In this document: positions 42,335 to 52,357 of the stretch, one piece after another
How positions within the stretch are numbered: the first letter of the stretch is position 1
Layout: the number at the start of each line of letters is the position of its first letter
NCBI RefSeq assembly: GCF_002014855.1
Contig: NZ_MUYV01000004.1
Coordinates: 1-64,000, forward strand
Length of the DNA: 64,000 bases
From: Moraxella porci DSM 25326
GTDB lineage: Bacteria; Pseudomonadota; Gammaproteobacteria; Pseudomonadales; Moraxellaceae
Reading direction: 5' to 3'
Position numbers and translations under genes: made by a program
The notes under the pieces: generated by a model
What the model saw: only the letters and a program-made list of their open reading frames with translations
Told to the model about the DNA's origin: nothing
Databases searched by the model: none

Positions 42335-45292
42335 ATGACCGATTTGACCGCCTATACCGACATCCCAAACCTTGCCAAATTTGACACTAGCCACATCGAT
42401 AGCACGCGCGCGCCTGTGGTGCTGGTCGATGGCTCATATTATCTGTTTCGCTGTTTTTTTGGTCTGCCACCTTTATCCAATAAAGATGGCCTACCGACCA
42501 ATGCCATCCGTGGTGTATTGAACGCCCTAAATAAGCTCATGCGTCGCTATAAGCCTGCATATATGGCAGTAGCATTTGACACCAAAGCGCCGACCTTTCG
42601 CCATGAGTTATCCGACAGCTATAAGGCACACCGCCCACCGATGGATGATGATTTGCGAGTGCAGATTCCCTACATTCATCGCATGATTGAGCTACTTGGC
42701 ATTCCGCTGATCAAGCTTGATGGTTTTGAAGCTGATGATATCATTGGCACACTCGCCCATCAGGCGTGTCAAGCAGGACATCCAGTGATCATCTCAACTG
42801 GTGATAAAGATATGGCACAGCTGGTCAATGACTGCGTGACGCTCGAAGACAGCTTCACAGGTAGGCTGACCAATCCTGCCCAAGTCAACGACAAATTTGG
42901 CGTCACCGCCACCCAAATCGCCGACTACCTGACGCTCATGGGGGACGCTTCCGATGGCATCGCGGGTATCCCAAAAGTCGGTGCCAAGACCGCCGCCAAA
43001 CTACTCACCGAATACCAAGACATCGATGGCATCTTGGCAAATTTGGACAATATCAAAGGTGTGGTGGGCAAAAATCTTGCCGAGCACCGTGATGAGATTC
43101 CGCTCAATCGCACGCTAGCGACCATCGTCACCAATCTGCGTTTGCCGTTTGATTTTGATGATATCAAACTTCAAGGTGATGACGATCCTTCTCGCCTGCA
43201 TGAGTTGCATCGCTTATTTGGCGAACTTGAGTTTCGCACAGAGATTAGTGCCATCAGTGATAAACTAGCCAAGCTTGAAACCGCTTTTCATGCCGATGAT
43301 GAGAGCGTCGATGCGGCGGCTGCCAAGATGGATGCCGAGCTTGAAGCACAGTTTACGCAAGCCTTTCAGGAAATTGACGCACTTGGCGATGACGGCACCG
43401 ATGCAATGAGCGTGCCTACCCTACCATCACAGCCTGTGACTTATCAGACCATCAGCACGATGGATCAGCTTGATGAATTATTAGCCAAACTTCATAGCTT
43501 GCCGTATTTTGCCATCGATACTGAGACCACGAGTATCAACTGGCAGCACGCCGAATTGGTCGGTATCAGCATCGCCTACCAAAACTTTGACGCTTATTAT
43601 ATCCCTGTCGGTCATGTCGATGATTTGGGCGTACTACTCGATGGACAACTACCCAGAGATATGGTGCTTGCCAAATTTAAGCCAATTTTAGAAAACCCAA
43701 ATATCGGCAAAATCGGTCAGCATATCAAATATGACGCGCATATTTTTGCCAATTATGGCATTGATCTGATTGGAGATATTCACAGCACGCCGAATAATTG
43801 GGCATTTGAGACCATGCTTGCCAGCTATGTGATCAACAACACCGCGACGCGTCATAATATGGACGACTTGGCAAGTCACTATCTGGGCGTGACGACCACC
43901 ACATTCGAGGACATTGCAGGCAAAGGTGCAAAGCAGCTCACCTTTGATAAAATCGACATCGACACCGCTGCCCACTATGCCTGTGAAGATGCTGACATTA
44001 CCTTTAGACTATTTAGTATATTTTCACAATATCTGTCCAAAGATGCCAAAGCGCATCGCTTATTGCACGAGCTTGAGATCCCAACGGCTCAGATTCTAGC
44101 ACAGATGGAGCATGATGGGATTTTGATTGCGACCGATTTTCTTGGTACGCTATCGCACCGCTTTGATACTGAGATTTTGGGGCTTGAACAGCGTGCCGAA
44201 GTGCTTGCTGGTGAGCAGTTTAACCTAGCAAGCCCAAAACAGCTTGGCGAAATTTTGTTTGATAAGCTTGGCATACCAGGTGGCAAAAAAACCAAAACTG
44301 GTCAATACTCGACATCCGAAGCCATCCTTGCCAAAATCGATCATCCGCTAGTCGATGTCGTGCTTGAACATCGTAGTCTATCCAAGCTCAAAAGCACCTA
44401 CACGGATGCACTGGCTCGCGCTGCCGACAAAGATAACCGAGTGCACACCAGTTACCATCAGGCACTGACCACCACAGGTCGCTTATCATCATCAGATCCG
44501 AACTTACAAAATATCCCGATTCGCACCGACACAGGCCGTCTGATCCGTGAAGCCTTTATCGCGCCAAAAGGTCGTGTCATCCTAGCGGCGGACTACTCAC
44601 AGATTGAGCTGCGTTTGATGGCACATTTTAGCGGTGATGAACGCCTGATTGATGCCTTTCACCGTGGGTTAGACATTCACACCGCCACCGCCAGTGAAAT
44701 CATGAATAAGCCACTTGATGAAGTGACATCAAACGAGCGGCGAGCGGCTAAGGCGGTGAACTTTGGGCTGTTGTACGGCATGAGTGCCTTTGGGCTTGCC
44801 AAGCAGCTTGGTGTGGATCGTGCGGTGGCGCAGGATTATATCAAACGCTACTTTGCTCGCTACCCTGCCATCCATGACTATATGGAGAACACCAAAGCCC
44901 ATGCCAAACTGCACGGTTATGTACAGACGCTACTGGGTCGTAAGCTATATTCGCCTGACATCAACAGCAGTAATCGTATGATCAAAGAAGCTGCCGAGCG
45001 TGCCGCCATCAACGCACCACTACAAGGCTCAGCCGCCGAGATTATCAAGCTTGCGATGATCGCCGTCGATCAAGTGTTGCCAAAAGATCATGCCAAATTG
45101 CTACTGCAAGTGCATGATGAACTGGTATTTGAAGTGGATCAAGATAAAGCCGATGACATTGCTGCCATCATCAAAGAAGCCATGCAATCGGTGCTGGGCG
45201 ACTTTGCGGCAGTGCGTGGCTGGCAGGTGGACTTTGCCGTGCCGCTCGTCGTCGAAGTTGGTATCGGTGACAACTGGGATCAGGCGCATTGA
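42335..45292 (+). CDS. polA: DNA polymerase I
   Basis: A 985-residue family A polymerase for Okazaki-fragment processing and repair. Domains in order: 5'-3' exonuclease (about 20-310, with VLVDGSYYLFRCFFGLP, KLDGFEADD and GDASDGIAGIPKVG); 3'-5' proofreading exonuclease (about 370-570, D395 and E397 in AIDTETTS, later GQHIKYD and CEDADIT, so apparently active); polymerase (about 600-985, motif A ADYSQIELR at D753, motif B RRAAKAVNFGLLYG, motif C VHDELVFE). It is longer than E. coli Pol I (928) because of an acidic Asp/Ala-rich insert at about 320-365 between the exonucleases. Confidence 0.97.
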   Translation: MTDLTAYTDIPNLAKFDTSHIDSTRAPVVLVDGSYYLFRCFFGLPPLSNKDGLPTNAIRGVLNALNKLMRRYKPAYMAVAFDTKAPTFRHELSDSYKAHRPPMDDDLRVQIPYIHRMIELLGIPLIKLDGFEADDIIGTLAHQACQAGHPVIISTGDKDMAQLVNDCVTLEDSFTGRLTNPAQVNDKFGVTATQIADYLTLMGDASDGIAGIPKVGAKTAAKLLTEYQDIDGILANLDNIKGVVGKNLAEHRDEIPLNRTLATIVTNLRLPFDFDDIKLQGDDDPSRLHELHRLFGELEFRTEISAISDKLAKLETAFHADDESVDAAAAKMDAELEAQFTQAFQEIDALGDDGTDAMSVPTLPSQPVTYQTISTMDQLDELLAKLHSLPYFAIDTETTSINWQHAELVGISIAYQNFDAYYIPVGHVDDLGVLLDGQLPRDMVLAKFKPILENPNIGKIGQHIKYDAHIFANYGIDLIGDIHSTPNNWAFETMLASYVINNTATRHNMDDLASHYLGVTTTTFEDIAGKGAKQLTFDKIDIDTAAHYACEDADITFRLFSIFSQYLSKDAKAHRLLHELEIPTAQILAQMEHDGILIATDFLGTLSHRFDTEILGLEQRAEVLAGEQFNLASPKQLGEILFDKLGIPGGKKTKTGQYSTSEAILAKIDHPLVDVVLEHRSLSKLKSTYTDALARAADKDNRVHTSYHQALTTTGRLSSSDPNLQNIPIRTDTGRLIREAFIAPKGRVILAADYSQIELRLMAHFSGDERLIDAFHRGLDIHTATASEIMNKPLDEVTSNERRAAKAVNFGLLYGMSAFGLAKQLGVDRAVAQDYIKRYFARYPAIHDYMENTKAHAKLHGYVQTLLGRKLYSPDINSSNRMIKEAAERAAINAPLQGSAAEIIKLAMIAVDQVLPKDHAKLLLQVHDELVFEVDQDKADDIAAIIKEAMQSVLGDFAAVRGWQVDFAVPLVVEVGIGDNWDQAH

Positions 45293-45316
45293 TGCACCAA
45301 TTCTAAATCCATCCTA

Positions 45317-45349
45317 AAACCGTTCATGTGGTGCATGAGCGGTTTTTTT
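45317..45349 (+). terminator. Terminator of polA
   Basis: Stem AAACCGTTCATG / CATGAGCGGTTT (one mismatch) with a short TGGTG loop, then seven T. Confidence 0.83.
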
Positions 45350-45371
45350 GGCTTTTCACCAGCTGTTATTT

Positions 45372-45404
45372 CAGACAAAAAACAGACAAAAAACAGACAA
45401 AAAA
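45372..45404. repeat. Three tandem copies of an 11-bp repeat
   Basis: CAGACAAAAAA is repeated exactly three times at 45372, 45383 and 45394. On the minus strand it gives successive T-runs right after the stem of the small-RNA terminator, so it may strengthen termination. Confidence 0.75.
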
Positions 45405-45540
45405 ACAACGGGCGATGCCATCAGACACCGCCCGTTGTTTTCCCTGATTTTACCACCGTAAAATCCGTATCCTTACCAACCTTCCTTGAATAGCATGTCA
45501 TCCTTGCCCTGCTCCATCAGGGTTCTCCGTTGCTATGTGT
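45398..45540 (-). ncRNA. Candidate CsrA/RsmA-sequestering small RNA (RsmY/RsmZ-like)
   Basis: A minus-strand transcript of about 140 nt, lying between polA and topA and not coding. It carries GGA six times in its first 80 bases (plus-strand TCC at 45526, 45513, 45501, 45483, 45470 and 45464), in contexts ACGGAG, AUGGAG, AAGGAU, AAGGAA, AAGGAU and ACGGAU. A seventh GGA (TCC at 45441) abuts the terminator. The second is in the loop of the perfect hairpin CCCUG-AUGGAG-CAGGG (45522-45507), a textbook CsrA site. An outer helix AUAGCA/UGCUAU and a GAUUUUAC/GUAAAAUC hairpin are also seen. It ends in a strong terminator, and a GacA-box-like element lies upstream. The exact 5' end and any Gac/Csr link are inferred. 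Confidence 0.7.
45404..45439 (-). terminator. Terminator of the candidate Rsm-like RNA
   Basis: A perfect 11-bp GC-rich stem AACAACGGGCG / CGCCCGTTGTT (extendable by A-T pairs) with a 14-base loop. On the minus strand it is followed by TTTTT and two more T-runs from the 11-bp repeats. Confidence 0.88.
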
Positions 45541-45568
45541 GTATTATGCATGATTTTTTGCATAATAC
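45541..45568. promoter_or_regulatory. 28-bp inverted repeat in the small-RNA promoter region
   Basis: GTATTATGCA (45541-45550) and TGCATAATAC (45559-45568) are perfect 10-bp inverted arms around TGATTTTT. Each arm contains a -10-like hexamer on the minus strand (TATTAT, CATAAT). There is no T-run, so it is not a terminator of topA; an operator is more likely. Confidence 0.6.
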
Positions 45569-45592
45569 AAATACGCAAAATGCGTCAATCGT

Positions 45593-45610
45593 TGTAAGAA
45601 ATTTCGTACA
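45593..45610. promoter_or_regulatory. GacA-box-like upstream activating element
   Basis: TGTAAG-AAATTT-CGTACA matches the GacA upstream activating sequence TGTAAG-N6-CTTACA at 11 of 12 fixed positions. Its centre lies about 66 bp upstream of the likeliest start of the small RNA (near 45536) and just past the topA stop codon, the position such boxes occupy before rsmX/Y/Z genes. Confidence 0.65.
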
Positions 45611-45615
45611 ACGCA

Positions 45616-48246
45616 TCACGACTCACTCACCCAAGCGCCATTTCGCCAAACTAAAGCAAAACGAGTCGCCTTGCCGTCTTTTTCGGAGCCGATGTATTGC
45701 TCGTTGTTTTTACGACTCCAGCGTAAGATGGTTGGATTGCCATTATCATCAACATCAGGCGCATCAAACAGATAATGAAATTTTGGCTCCAGTTGATCTT
45801 TGATACTGCGTAGCTCAGCAAGCTTCGGTGGGCGAGTTTCTCGTACTTTTGGGAATTTGGAGGCTGCCAAGAATAGCCCTGCCGCCCCTTCTCGCAGTAC
45901 ATAATGATCATCAAACTTCTGTGAACGCAGCTCGGGCATCGCAATCGCTGTCATGCGTGGTGGCGCAGCTTGGCCATTTTTGAGCACTTTACGGGTATTA
46001 TCACACTTGCGGCATGCAAAATACGCGCCAAAACGACCTGTCTTGAGCTCCATCTGCCCATCGCATTTATCACAATCGATGGTCGGCGCATCATTGGTCG
46101 CCCCACCCACTTCAAAGACACCTTGCTCAAGCAAATAGCCATCGCAGTCAGGATTATTACCGCAGATGTGAAGCTTTAGACCACCATCAACGATATAGCC
46201 ATCCATCGCTGCATTGCATTTTGGACAGCGTTTTTTCTCCATCAAGGCATTGACTTCGGCCGAATCATCATCAGCATCAAACTCAAAAGCCGATACAGGC
46301 ATCAGGTTTTTGGTGCCTTTGCAGCGCTCTTTTGGTGGTAGATTGTAGCCTGTACAACCCAAAAATACGCCCGTGCTTCCAGTACGCACCTGCATCGGAC
46401 GACTGCAAATATCACAGTGAATATCCGGCACATTGGTCGGATCGTTCGGACGCATACCTTGGCTGGATTTGGCGGTTTCTAGTTTTGCCTTAAAGCCACC
46501 ATAAAAATTATCCAGCACAGCTTTCCAATCTTCATGCCCGACCGCCACTTCATCAAGCTTATCTTCTAGTCCTGCGGTAAAAGCATAATCCATTAAATCA
46601 GGGAAGCTCTCCACCAAGCGTTCGGTGACGATATCACCCATCTTCTCGGCATATAGGCGCTTATTTTCAAGCTTGACATAGCCACGCTCTTGGATGGTTG
46701 AGATGATTGATGCATAAGTCGATGGGCGACCGATGCCACGACTCTCAAGCTCTTTGACTAGGCTTGCTTCTCTGTATCTTGCTGGCGGCTTGGTGAAATG
46801 CTGTGATGGCTCAACGCTGATCAGTGGCAAGTTCTCACCGACCTTAACCGCAGGCAATAACACATCATCACTCTTGGCAGGTGGCTGTACTCGAGTATAG
46901 CCATCGAACACAAGTGTACGGCCTTTGGCCTTGAGCTCAACATTGCCTGCTGTGACAATCAGATTCACCGATTGATAGCGCGCTGGTGTCATCTGACACG
47001 CCACAAACTGACGCCAAATCAGCTCATACAATCGCTGTGCATCACGCTCCATACCAGTCAGCTGTGATGACTTGACTGCCACCGATGACGGACGGATGGC
47101 TTCGTGCGCTTCTTGGGCGTTTTGTTTATTACCATAGAAATTTGGCTTGTCTGGCAAATAGGCATCGCCGAAGTTTTGGCTGATATAGCCACGCACCGAA
47201 TTGAGCGCATCTTGGCTTAGGAATGTCGAGTCGGTACGCATATAGGTGATGTGGCCTGCTTCGTACAGACGCTGAGCCAAAATCATGGTTTTTTTGACAC
47301 TAAAGCCTAAGCGAGTGCTTGCCGCCTGCTGCAGTGTCGATGTGATAAATGGCGCTGATGAGCGTGACTGGGTCGGCTTCTCATCAATGCTTGAGACAAC
47401 AAAGGGGGAGTTTTGTAGGAGCTGCACCACCGCATCCGCTTCGGCTTGATTACTCATCTTGAGCGTTTTGCCGTTTTGCTTGGTGGCTTCTAGACGAAGC
47501 GTCTCGCCTGCTGCACTGTTATTGGTGTGAATTTCCCAATATTCCACAGGCACAAAAGCACGGATTTCGCGTTCGCGCTCCACCACCAAACGAGTCGCTA
47601 CCGACTGCACACGCCCTGCCGACAAACCACGAGCAATCTTCGCCCATAGTAGTGGCGACACCATAAAGCCAACTACACGATCAAGGAAACGACGTGCTTG
47701 CTGCGCATTGACACGGTCGATGTTCAGCTGATCAGGGTGTTCAAAGGCATTTTGGATGGCAGTTTTGGTGATTTCGTTAAATACTACTCGGCTATATTTG
47801 GCATCATCGCCACCGATGACTTCTTTTAGGTGCCAAGCGATCGCTTCCCCTTCTCTATCCAAGTCCGTCGCCAGATAAATCTTATCGGCATCTTTGGCCA
47901 AAGCTTTGAGTTCACGGATGACCTTGGTCTTATTTGGTAAGACTTCATAGACCGCCTTCCAGCCATGCTCAGGATCGACACCCATACGACGCACCAAGGC
48001 GCGCTCGGCCTTTTGTTCACGAGACAATCCTTCATCGTCTGCTTTGGTGGCCTTGGTAGTCGTGCCGCCGACAGGCAAATCGCGCACATGGCCGACACTT
48101 GAGCGGACAATATAGTCATTGCCAAGATATTTATTGATGGTTTTGGCTTTGGCAGGCGACTCCACAATCACCAAGGCTTTGCCCTTGGCGCTGGCTGTGG
48201 TCGAGCTTGCCGCAGCTTTGGTGGTGGTTTTTTTGGTGGTTGCCAT
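45616..48246 (-). CDS. topA: DNA topoisomerase I
   Basis: An 876-residue type IA topoisomerase that relaxes negative supercoils. The Toprim domain starts [20 protein letters not shown] and includes [15 protein letters not shown]. The active-site Tyr is Y335 in [10 protein letters not shown]. Three C-terminal zinc-ribbon units follow, beginning [18 protein letters not shown] and CDKCDGQME, then a topoisomerase C-terminal repeat. The Lys/Thr/Ala-rich N-terminal 20 residues look unstructured. AAGG, eight bases before the ATG at 48246, supports the start. Confidence 0.97.
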   Translation of the reverse strand: MATTKKTTTKAAASSTTASAKGKALVIVESPAKAKTINKYLGNDYIVRSSVGHVRDLPVGGTTTKATKADDEGLSREQKAERALVRRMGVDPEHGWKAVYEVLPNKTKVIRELKALAKDADKIYLATDLDREGEAIAWHLKEVIGGDDAKYSRVVFNEITKTAIQNAFEHPDQLNIDRVNAQQARRFLDRVVGFMVSPLLWAKIARGLSAGRVQSVATRLVVEREREIRAFVPVEYWEIHTNNSAAGETLRLEATKQNGKTLKMSNQAEADAVVQLLQNSPFVVSSIDEKPTQSRSSAPFITSTLQQAASTRLGFSVKKTMILAQRLYEAGHITYMRTDSTFLSQDALNSVRGYISQNFGDAYLPDKPNFYGNKQNAQEAHEAIRPSSVAVKSSQLTGMERDAQRLYELIWRQFVACQMTPARYQSVNLIVTAGNVELKAKGRTLVFDGYTRVQPPAKSDDVLLPAVKVGENLPLISVEPSQHFTKPPARYREASLVKELESRGIGRPSTYASIISTIQERGYVKLENKRLYAEKMGDIVTERLVESFPDLMDYAFTAGLEDKLDEVAVGHEDWKAVLDNFYGGFKAKLETAKSSQGMRPNDPTNVPDIHCDICSRPMQVRTGSTGVFLGCTGYNLPPKERCKGTKNLMPVSAFEFDADDDSAEVNALMEKKRCPKCNAAMDGYIVDGGLKLHICGNNPDCDGYLLEQGVFEVGGATNDAPTIDCDKCDGQMELKTGRFGAYFACRKCDNTRKVLKNGQAAPPRMTAIAMPELRSQKFDDHYVLREGAAGLFLAASKFPKVRETRPPKLAELRSIKDQLEPKFHYLFDAPDVDDNGNPTILRWSRKNNEQYIGSEKDGKATRFALVWRNGAWVSES

Positions 48247-48270
48247 GTCTTTGCCTTAATTCAACTAATA

Positions 48271-48309
48271 AAATAAAAATTGCGCCATGTTCTTAAGCTT
48301 TGATGGCGC
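48271..48309 (-). terminator. Terminator downstream of ftsK and the 210-residue gene
   Basis: On the minus strand the stem GCGCCAT / ATGGCGC with a 14-base loop is followed by AATTTTTATTTT, between the gene ending at 48434 and topA. Confidence 0.7.
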
Positions 48310-48433
48310 GATTACAAGGATCGAAATCCGATCATAAACGCTTTTTTGGATCCGATAACCCAAACAGCATCAGCTTCCCTGTTTGCATTTATAGGGTGCA
48401 AATGGCTTTTTGTCAATCATTTTTATAAAAAAA

Positions 48434-49066
48434 TTACCAAAGTTTTCTATCCTCTGGCTCATCTAATGACGCGCTCATGCCATTATTCACCGACCGCGCC
48501 CATGCCATCAACTGCTGTTTTAAGTGGGACAAATCCGCCTCAGCTTGCTGATTATCCAACTTATAGGCTTTGTGGCTATGTTGATATGAATCATCCAGCC
48601 AGTACAGACTGATGTGGTTGGCCTTGATCGACAAACCCAATGCATGAGATACAATCGATGCTGGCAAATCAATCACTACGCCATCGATTTTTGAGACTTG
48701 TCGATGCATCTTTGGTGTGTGGATCTGTTGATCAAGTAGCTGCCATCGGCCATCGATTGCCCGATAGTGTGCCAAAGGCAGCTTTAGCTCATCCATCATC
48801 ACAGTGTACTGCGCGATCATCGGGACGCTGGTATCTGTGCGCGCGTATGGATCTGCTTTGGGTGGCCTGAGCGCCTTTAGCGTATCGCTAAGCCATTCGG
48901 GGCGCGCGATGAGCTTGGGATAGATGCCCATCTTTCGCGCCATCAATCGAAAATCCGCCACGCGTGATTCTTGTGCCTTGGGGCGCGCTGCCATAAAATT
49001 GCCCACAAAAAACCCAGCCACGCCCAGCACAACAAGGATGGCGATGCTGCTACTTGATAAGTCCAT
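48434..49066 (-). CDS. Hypothetical single-pass membrane protein downstream of ftsK
   Basis: A 210-residue protein with one N-terminal hydrophobic helix (SSIAILVVLGVAGFFVGNFMAA) and a soluble rest, likely facing the cytoplasm. I recognise no family. It starts eight bases after the ftsK stop, with AGGA overlapping that region, so it is surely in the ftsK operon. A role at the division site or in DNA translocation is suggested only by that position. Confidence 0.7.
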   Translation of the reverse strand: MDLSSSSIAILVVLGVAGFFVGNFMAARPKAQESRVADFRLMARKMGIYPKLIARPEWLSDTLKALRPPKADPYARTDTSVPMIAQYTVMMDELKLPLAHYRAIDGRWQLLDQQIHTPKMHRQVSKIDGVVIDLPASIVSHALGLSIKANHISLYWLDDSYQHSHKAYKLDNQQAEADLSHLKQQLMAWARSVNNGMSASLDEPEDRKLW

Positions 49067-49074
49067 CTGTCATC

Positions 49075-51765
49075 CTATAAAAGCAATTGGCGTTTGCCGC
49101 TGTGGTCCATCGACGATACCAAGCCGCGCTCTTCCATCTGATCAAGTAGGCGCGCGGCACGGTTGTAGCCGATGCTAAATTTGCGCTGCACCGCTGAGAT
49201 CGATGGCTTGCGTGTCTCCACCACAAAGGCGGCTGCTGCTTCGTACAGCTCATCGCCATCGATACTGCCGCCGCCCATCTCGCCGCTGCCCTCACCCTCG
49301 AAGGTGTAGCTGTCAGACAGATCGATATAATCAGGGCTGCCGCGCTCACGCCATGCATCACAGACGCGGTTCACCTCATCATCATCGACATAGGCACCAT
49401 GCACACGCTCTGGGTTATTTTTACCCGGTCCGATGAACATCATATCGCCATGACCCAGCATATCTTCAGCGCCGCCTTCTTCGATGATGGTTCGGCTATC
49501 GACTTTTGAGTTGACGCGCAGTGCCACACGGGCAGGCACATTCGCCTTAATCAGACCTGTGACCACATTGACCGTCGGACGCTGAGTGGCGAGCAATAGA
49601 TGGATACCTGCGGCACGAGCTTTTTGGGCAAGACGCACGATCGGCTCTTCGGCAGTCTTGCCAAGCTGCATGATCATATCAGCAAATTCATCAGCGACGA
49701 TGACGATGGTCGGTAGTGGCTTTAGCTTAGGTGGCTTGGACTGGCTGACACTGTCGTTCATCTGCCATAGCGGGTCATAAATCGGCTCACCTGTCATCTC
49801 AGCTTGTTCGACTTTTTTGTTAAACTCGCTGATCTTACGCACACGAAGCTTACTCATCAGCTGATAGCGGCGCTCCATTTCATTGACACACCAAGTCAGT
49901 GCCGCCACAGCATCTTTCATATCGGTAATCACGGGCGTCAATAGATGCGGAATGTCGCCATAGTTGGCAAGCTCGAGCTGTTTTGGGTCAATCAACACAA
50001 GCTTTAGCTGATCGGGCGTGTATTTAAGCAGCATCGACATCAAAAATGAGTTCACCAGTACCGACTTACCCGAGCCTGTGGTGCCAGCAACGAGCATATG
50101 CGGCGCTTTGGCAAGATCAGCGATCACAGGCTGACCACCGATGTCCTTACCCACCGCAATGGCGATTTGTTTGTCTGGATCACGATAATCTGGCGTATCT
50201 AGTAGCTCAATCAGACGCACCATCTCGCGCTTGTCGTTTGGCACTTCGATGCCGATGTATGGCTTGCCAGGGATCACTTCCACCACGCGCAGTGATGCCT
50301 TGGACATCGAGCGTGCCAGATCCTGCGATACGCGAGTGACGCGACTGGCTTTCACCCCAGGCGCTAATTCCACCTCAAAGCGTGTCACCACAGGACCAAC
50401 CATCGCTGAGACGACCTGCGCTTGGATATTAAATTCTTGTAATTTGATCTCCAAAAGCTCTGAAGCTTGCTGTAATTGGGCTTCGCTGACCTTTGGCTTG
50501 GCGCTCAGATCTGGCTTATCAAGTATGTCAAGATCAGGCAGCGGCGTAAGGCTCAGTCGATGGCTCAAGGTGTCCATGGCTCGAGATTTGGCGATCGGCT
50601 GTGCAGCTGGTGCTGGTGTCGGTGCTGCTGGCTCGCTCACGACAGCAGTTGAGGCTTGCCATACCGCACTCACCTCTGCCTCGTCCGCCTCTGGCTCGGG
50701 CTGTGGCTGGGAGATCTGTTCAGATGCGCCGACTTTATGGATCTGTTTGAATCGCTCCACTGTCGATGGTGCATCGGATGGCTCAGGCTCTTGAGTCACT
50801 GTGGGCTCAATCTCATGGGTCTGCACAACGCTGTCAGCTTGATTGGTGAAGTGGACTGTATCGATCTCACTTTGCCATGCGCCCATCTGCGCATCCATCG
50901 CAGGTGTCTGCGCCTGCAGATTGGCATCGGTCGCAGCAGCGGCATTCATCTGCTCAGCGATTCTTTCATCCATGACTTTTTTGGCGGCAGCGGCTTGCTC
51001 GGCCTGTTCTTTGGCGATCAACTCTTCGCGCAGACCCGAATGCTGCAAGAAGCTCTCTAGCGCGCCTGCGTGATTGTGCGCCTGATAGGGCAGATTCTCA
51101 TCATCTTGCGCCAAAGGCTCATCATCAGACAGCTCATGTGCATCGATAACATCCTCATCCTGCTCATCTGACATTGGTTGGGTTTTTTCGGCACCAATCC
51201 ATTGAAACACCATCCCTATCACATTGCGCCAGCGAACCTCAAAGCCCAGCACCAAGATGGCAACAATGACCAATAACAGCACCAATGCTGTCGGCATCGC
51301 ACCGATAGTTGTCGTCAGATTTTTTTGCAGCTCATAACCGATGGCACCGCCCAAACTGGCCGCCGACCATGACTCATTGAGTGCACCGATATAGGCAAGC
51401 AATCCACTGACAAACAGCATCAATAATGCATAAGCACAAATGCGCAACGCCCAGACCAGCTTGACATGCGTCCACCACAGACGCACCAGCTCATAGGCCA
51501 GCACCAGCACCAGCACCCACGATCCATAACCAAAAAACGCGTGCAAAATATCCGCCACCCAAGCGCCCAGTCTGCCGCCGACATTATTGATTTGTGTATC
51601 ACTGCCGACATGCGACCATGCCGAATCGGCTGCATCAAAGGACAACAAGGATAAGAAAAGAAACACAAATAAAATAATGCCGCAGATACTAAAAATCAGC
51701 TGCTTGATGGTGGGCAGCTTGCCCATAATGTTGGTGATGGTTGGGTGTTGAAATAGGTTCGTCAT
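49075..51765 (-). CDS. ftsK: DNA translocase FtsK
   Basis: An 896-residue septal DNA pump. Four N-terminal helices (within about 1-180) anchor it to the septum, followed by a long Glu/Gln/Ala/Pro-rich linker (about 195-420). The motor has VVTRFEVELAPGVKASRV, Walker A AGTTGSGKSVLVNSF, LVLIDPKQLELANY, Walker B TIVIVADEFADMI and LLATQRPTVNVVTG. The C-terminal gamma winged helix AVQRKFSIGYNRAARLLDQME reads KOPS sites, and with them FtsK activates XerCD at dif. The linker is shorter than in E. coli. Confidence 0.97.
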   Translation of the reverse strand: MTNLFQHPTITNIMGKLPTIKQLIFSICGIILFVFLFLSLLSFDAADSAWSHVGSDTQINNVGGRLGAWVADILHAFFGYGSWVLVLVLAYELVRLWWTHVKLVWALRICAYALLMLFVSGLLAYIGALNESWSAASLGGAIGYELQKNLTTTIGAMPTALVLLLVIVAILVLGFEVRWRNVIGMVFQWIGAEKTQPMSDEQDEDVIDAHELSDDEPLAQDDENLPYQAHNHAGALESFLQHSGLREELIAKEQAEQAAAAKKVMDERIAEQMNAAAATDANLQAQTPAMDAQMGAWQSEIDTVHFTNQADSVVQTHEIEPTVTQEPEPSDAPSTVERFKQIHKVGASEQISQPQPEPEADEAEVSAVWQASTAVVSEPAAPTPAPAAQPIAKSRAMDTLSHRLSLTPLPDLDILDKPDLSAKPKVSEAQLQQASELLEIKLQEFNIQAQVVSAMVGPVVTRFEVELAPGVKASRVTRVSQDLARSMSKASLRVVEVIPGKPYIGIEVPNDKREMVRLIELLDTPDYRDPDKQIAIAVGKDIGGQPVIADLAKAPHMLVAGTTGSGKSVLVNSFLMSMLLKYTPDQLKLVLIDPKQLELANYGDIPHLLTPVITDMKDAVAALTWCVNEMERRYQLMSKLRVRKISEFNKKVEQAEMTGEPIYDPLWQMNDSVSQSKPPKLKPLPTIVIVADEFADMIMQLGKTAEEPIVRLAQKARAAGIHLLLATQRPTVNVVTGLIKANVPARVALRVNSKVDSRTIIEEGGAEDMLGHGDMMFIGPGKNNPERVHGAYVDDDEVNRVCDAWRERGSPDYIDLSDSYTFEGEGSGEMGGGSIDGDELYEAAAAFVVETRKPSISAVQRKFSIGYNRAARLLDQMEERGLVSSMDHSGKRQLLL

Positions 51766-51903
51766 GATAACTCGTAGGCAGGCGATGGACGGTTTATAAA
51801 TGCATCATAAACCGTCTATTATAGCGAATTTAACAAATTTAGCCAAATATTACTTATTCGATGCCCCTTATCGATCCACCCACCCCAAAGCTTTAATCAG
51901 CCA

Positions 51904-52287
51904 TCAGTCCAGCAGCCCCATCTCGGTCAGCACATCGACGGCAGCACGGTAGGCTTCTTGGGTCGCAGGTGCGCCGCAGTAGGGCAAGCTGTGTAGCAGT
52001 ACTTCTTGGATTTCTGCAACGGTTGCACCATTATTGATGGCCCCACGAATATGCCCTTTGAGTTCGGCTGGGCTTTTTTGGGCGATCAAAAACGCCATCG
52101 TCACCAGTGAGCGAGTCTTGCGATCGATGCCATCACGCTGCCATGTCGAACCCCAAGCGTGTTCATTGATCCAGTCTTGTAATGGTGCAGTAAATGGCGT
52201 TACTTGCCCCATCGAACGCTCGACATGAGCATCCCCCATCACTTGCTTGCGTATGGTGATGCCGTTTTGGTAGGTTTGATTGGTCAT
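51904..52287 (-). CDS. Carboxymuconolactone decarboxylase-family protein
   Basis: A 127-residue CMD-fold protein resembling gamma-carboxymuconolactone decarboxylase (PcaC): RSLVTMAFLIAQKSPAELKGHIRGAINNGATVAEIQEVLLHSLPYCG. It keeps the family His in KGHIRGA, with a Cys in PYCG. No other protocatechuate-pathway gene is in the window, so a peroxidase- or detoxification-type role is also possible. GGAG seven to eight bases before the ATG at 52287 sets the start. Confidence 0.85.
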   Translation of the reverse strand: MTNQTYQNGITIRKQVMGDAHVERSMGQVTPFTAPLQDWINEHAWGSTWQRDGIDRKTRSLVTMAFLIAQKSPAELKGHIRGAINNGATVAEIQEVLLHSLPYCGAPATQEAYRAAVDVLTEMGLLD

Positions 52288-52357
52288 ATCTATCTCCATA
52301 TACGATATCTCAAAATCTTAGCACATTTTAGAGAACAATCAACAGACAATTTCTATT

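Noticed and set aside
50231..50794. 187-codon plus-strand ORF opposite ftsK
   Set aside because: It is antisense to the conserved FtsK motor and its Ser/Cys/Gly-rich composition is that of a shadow frame.
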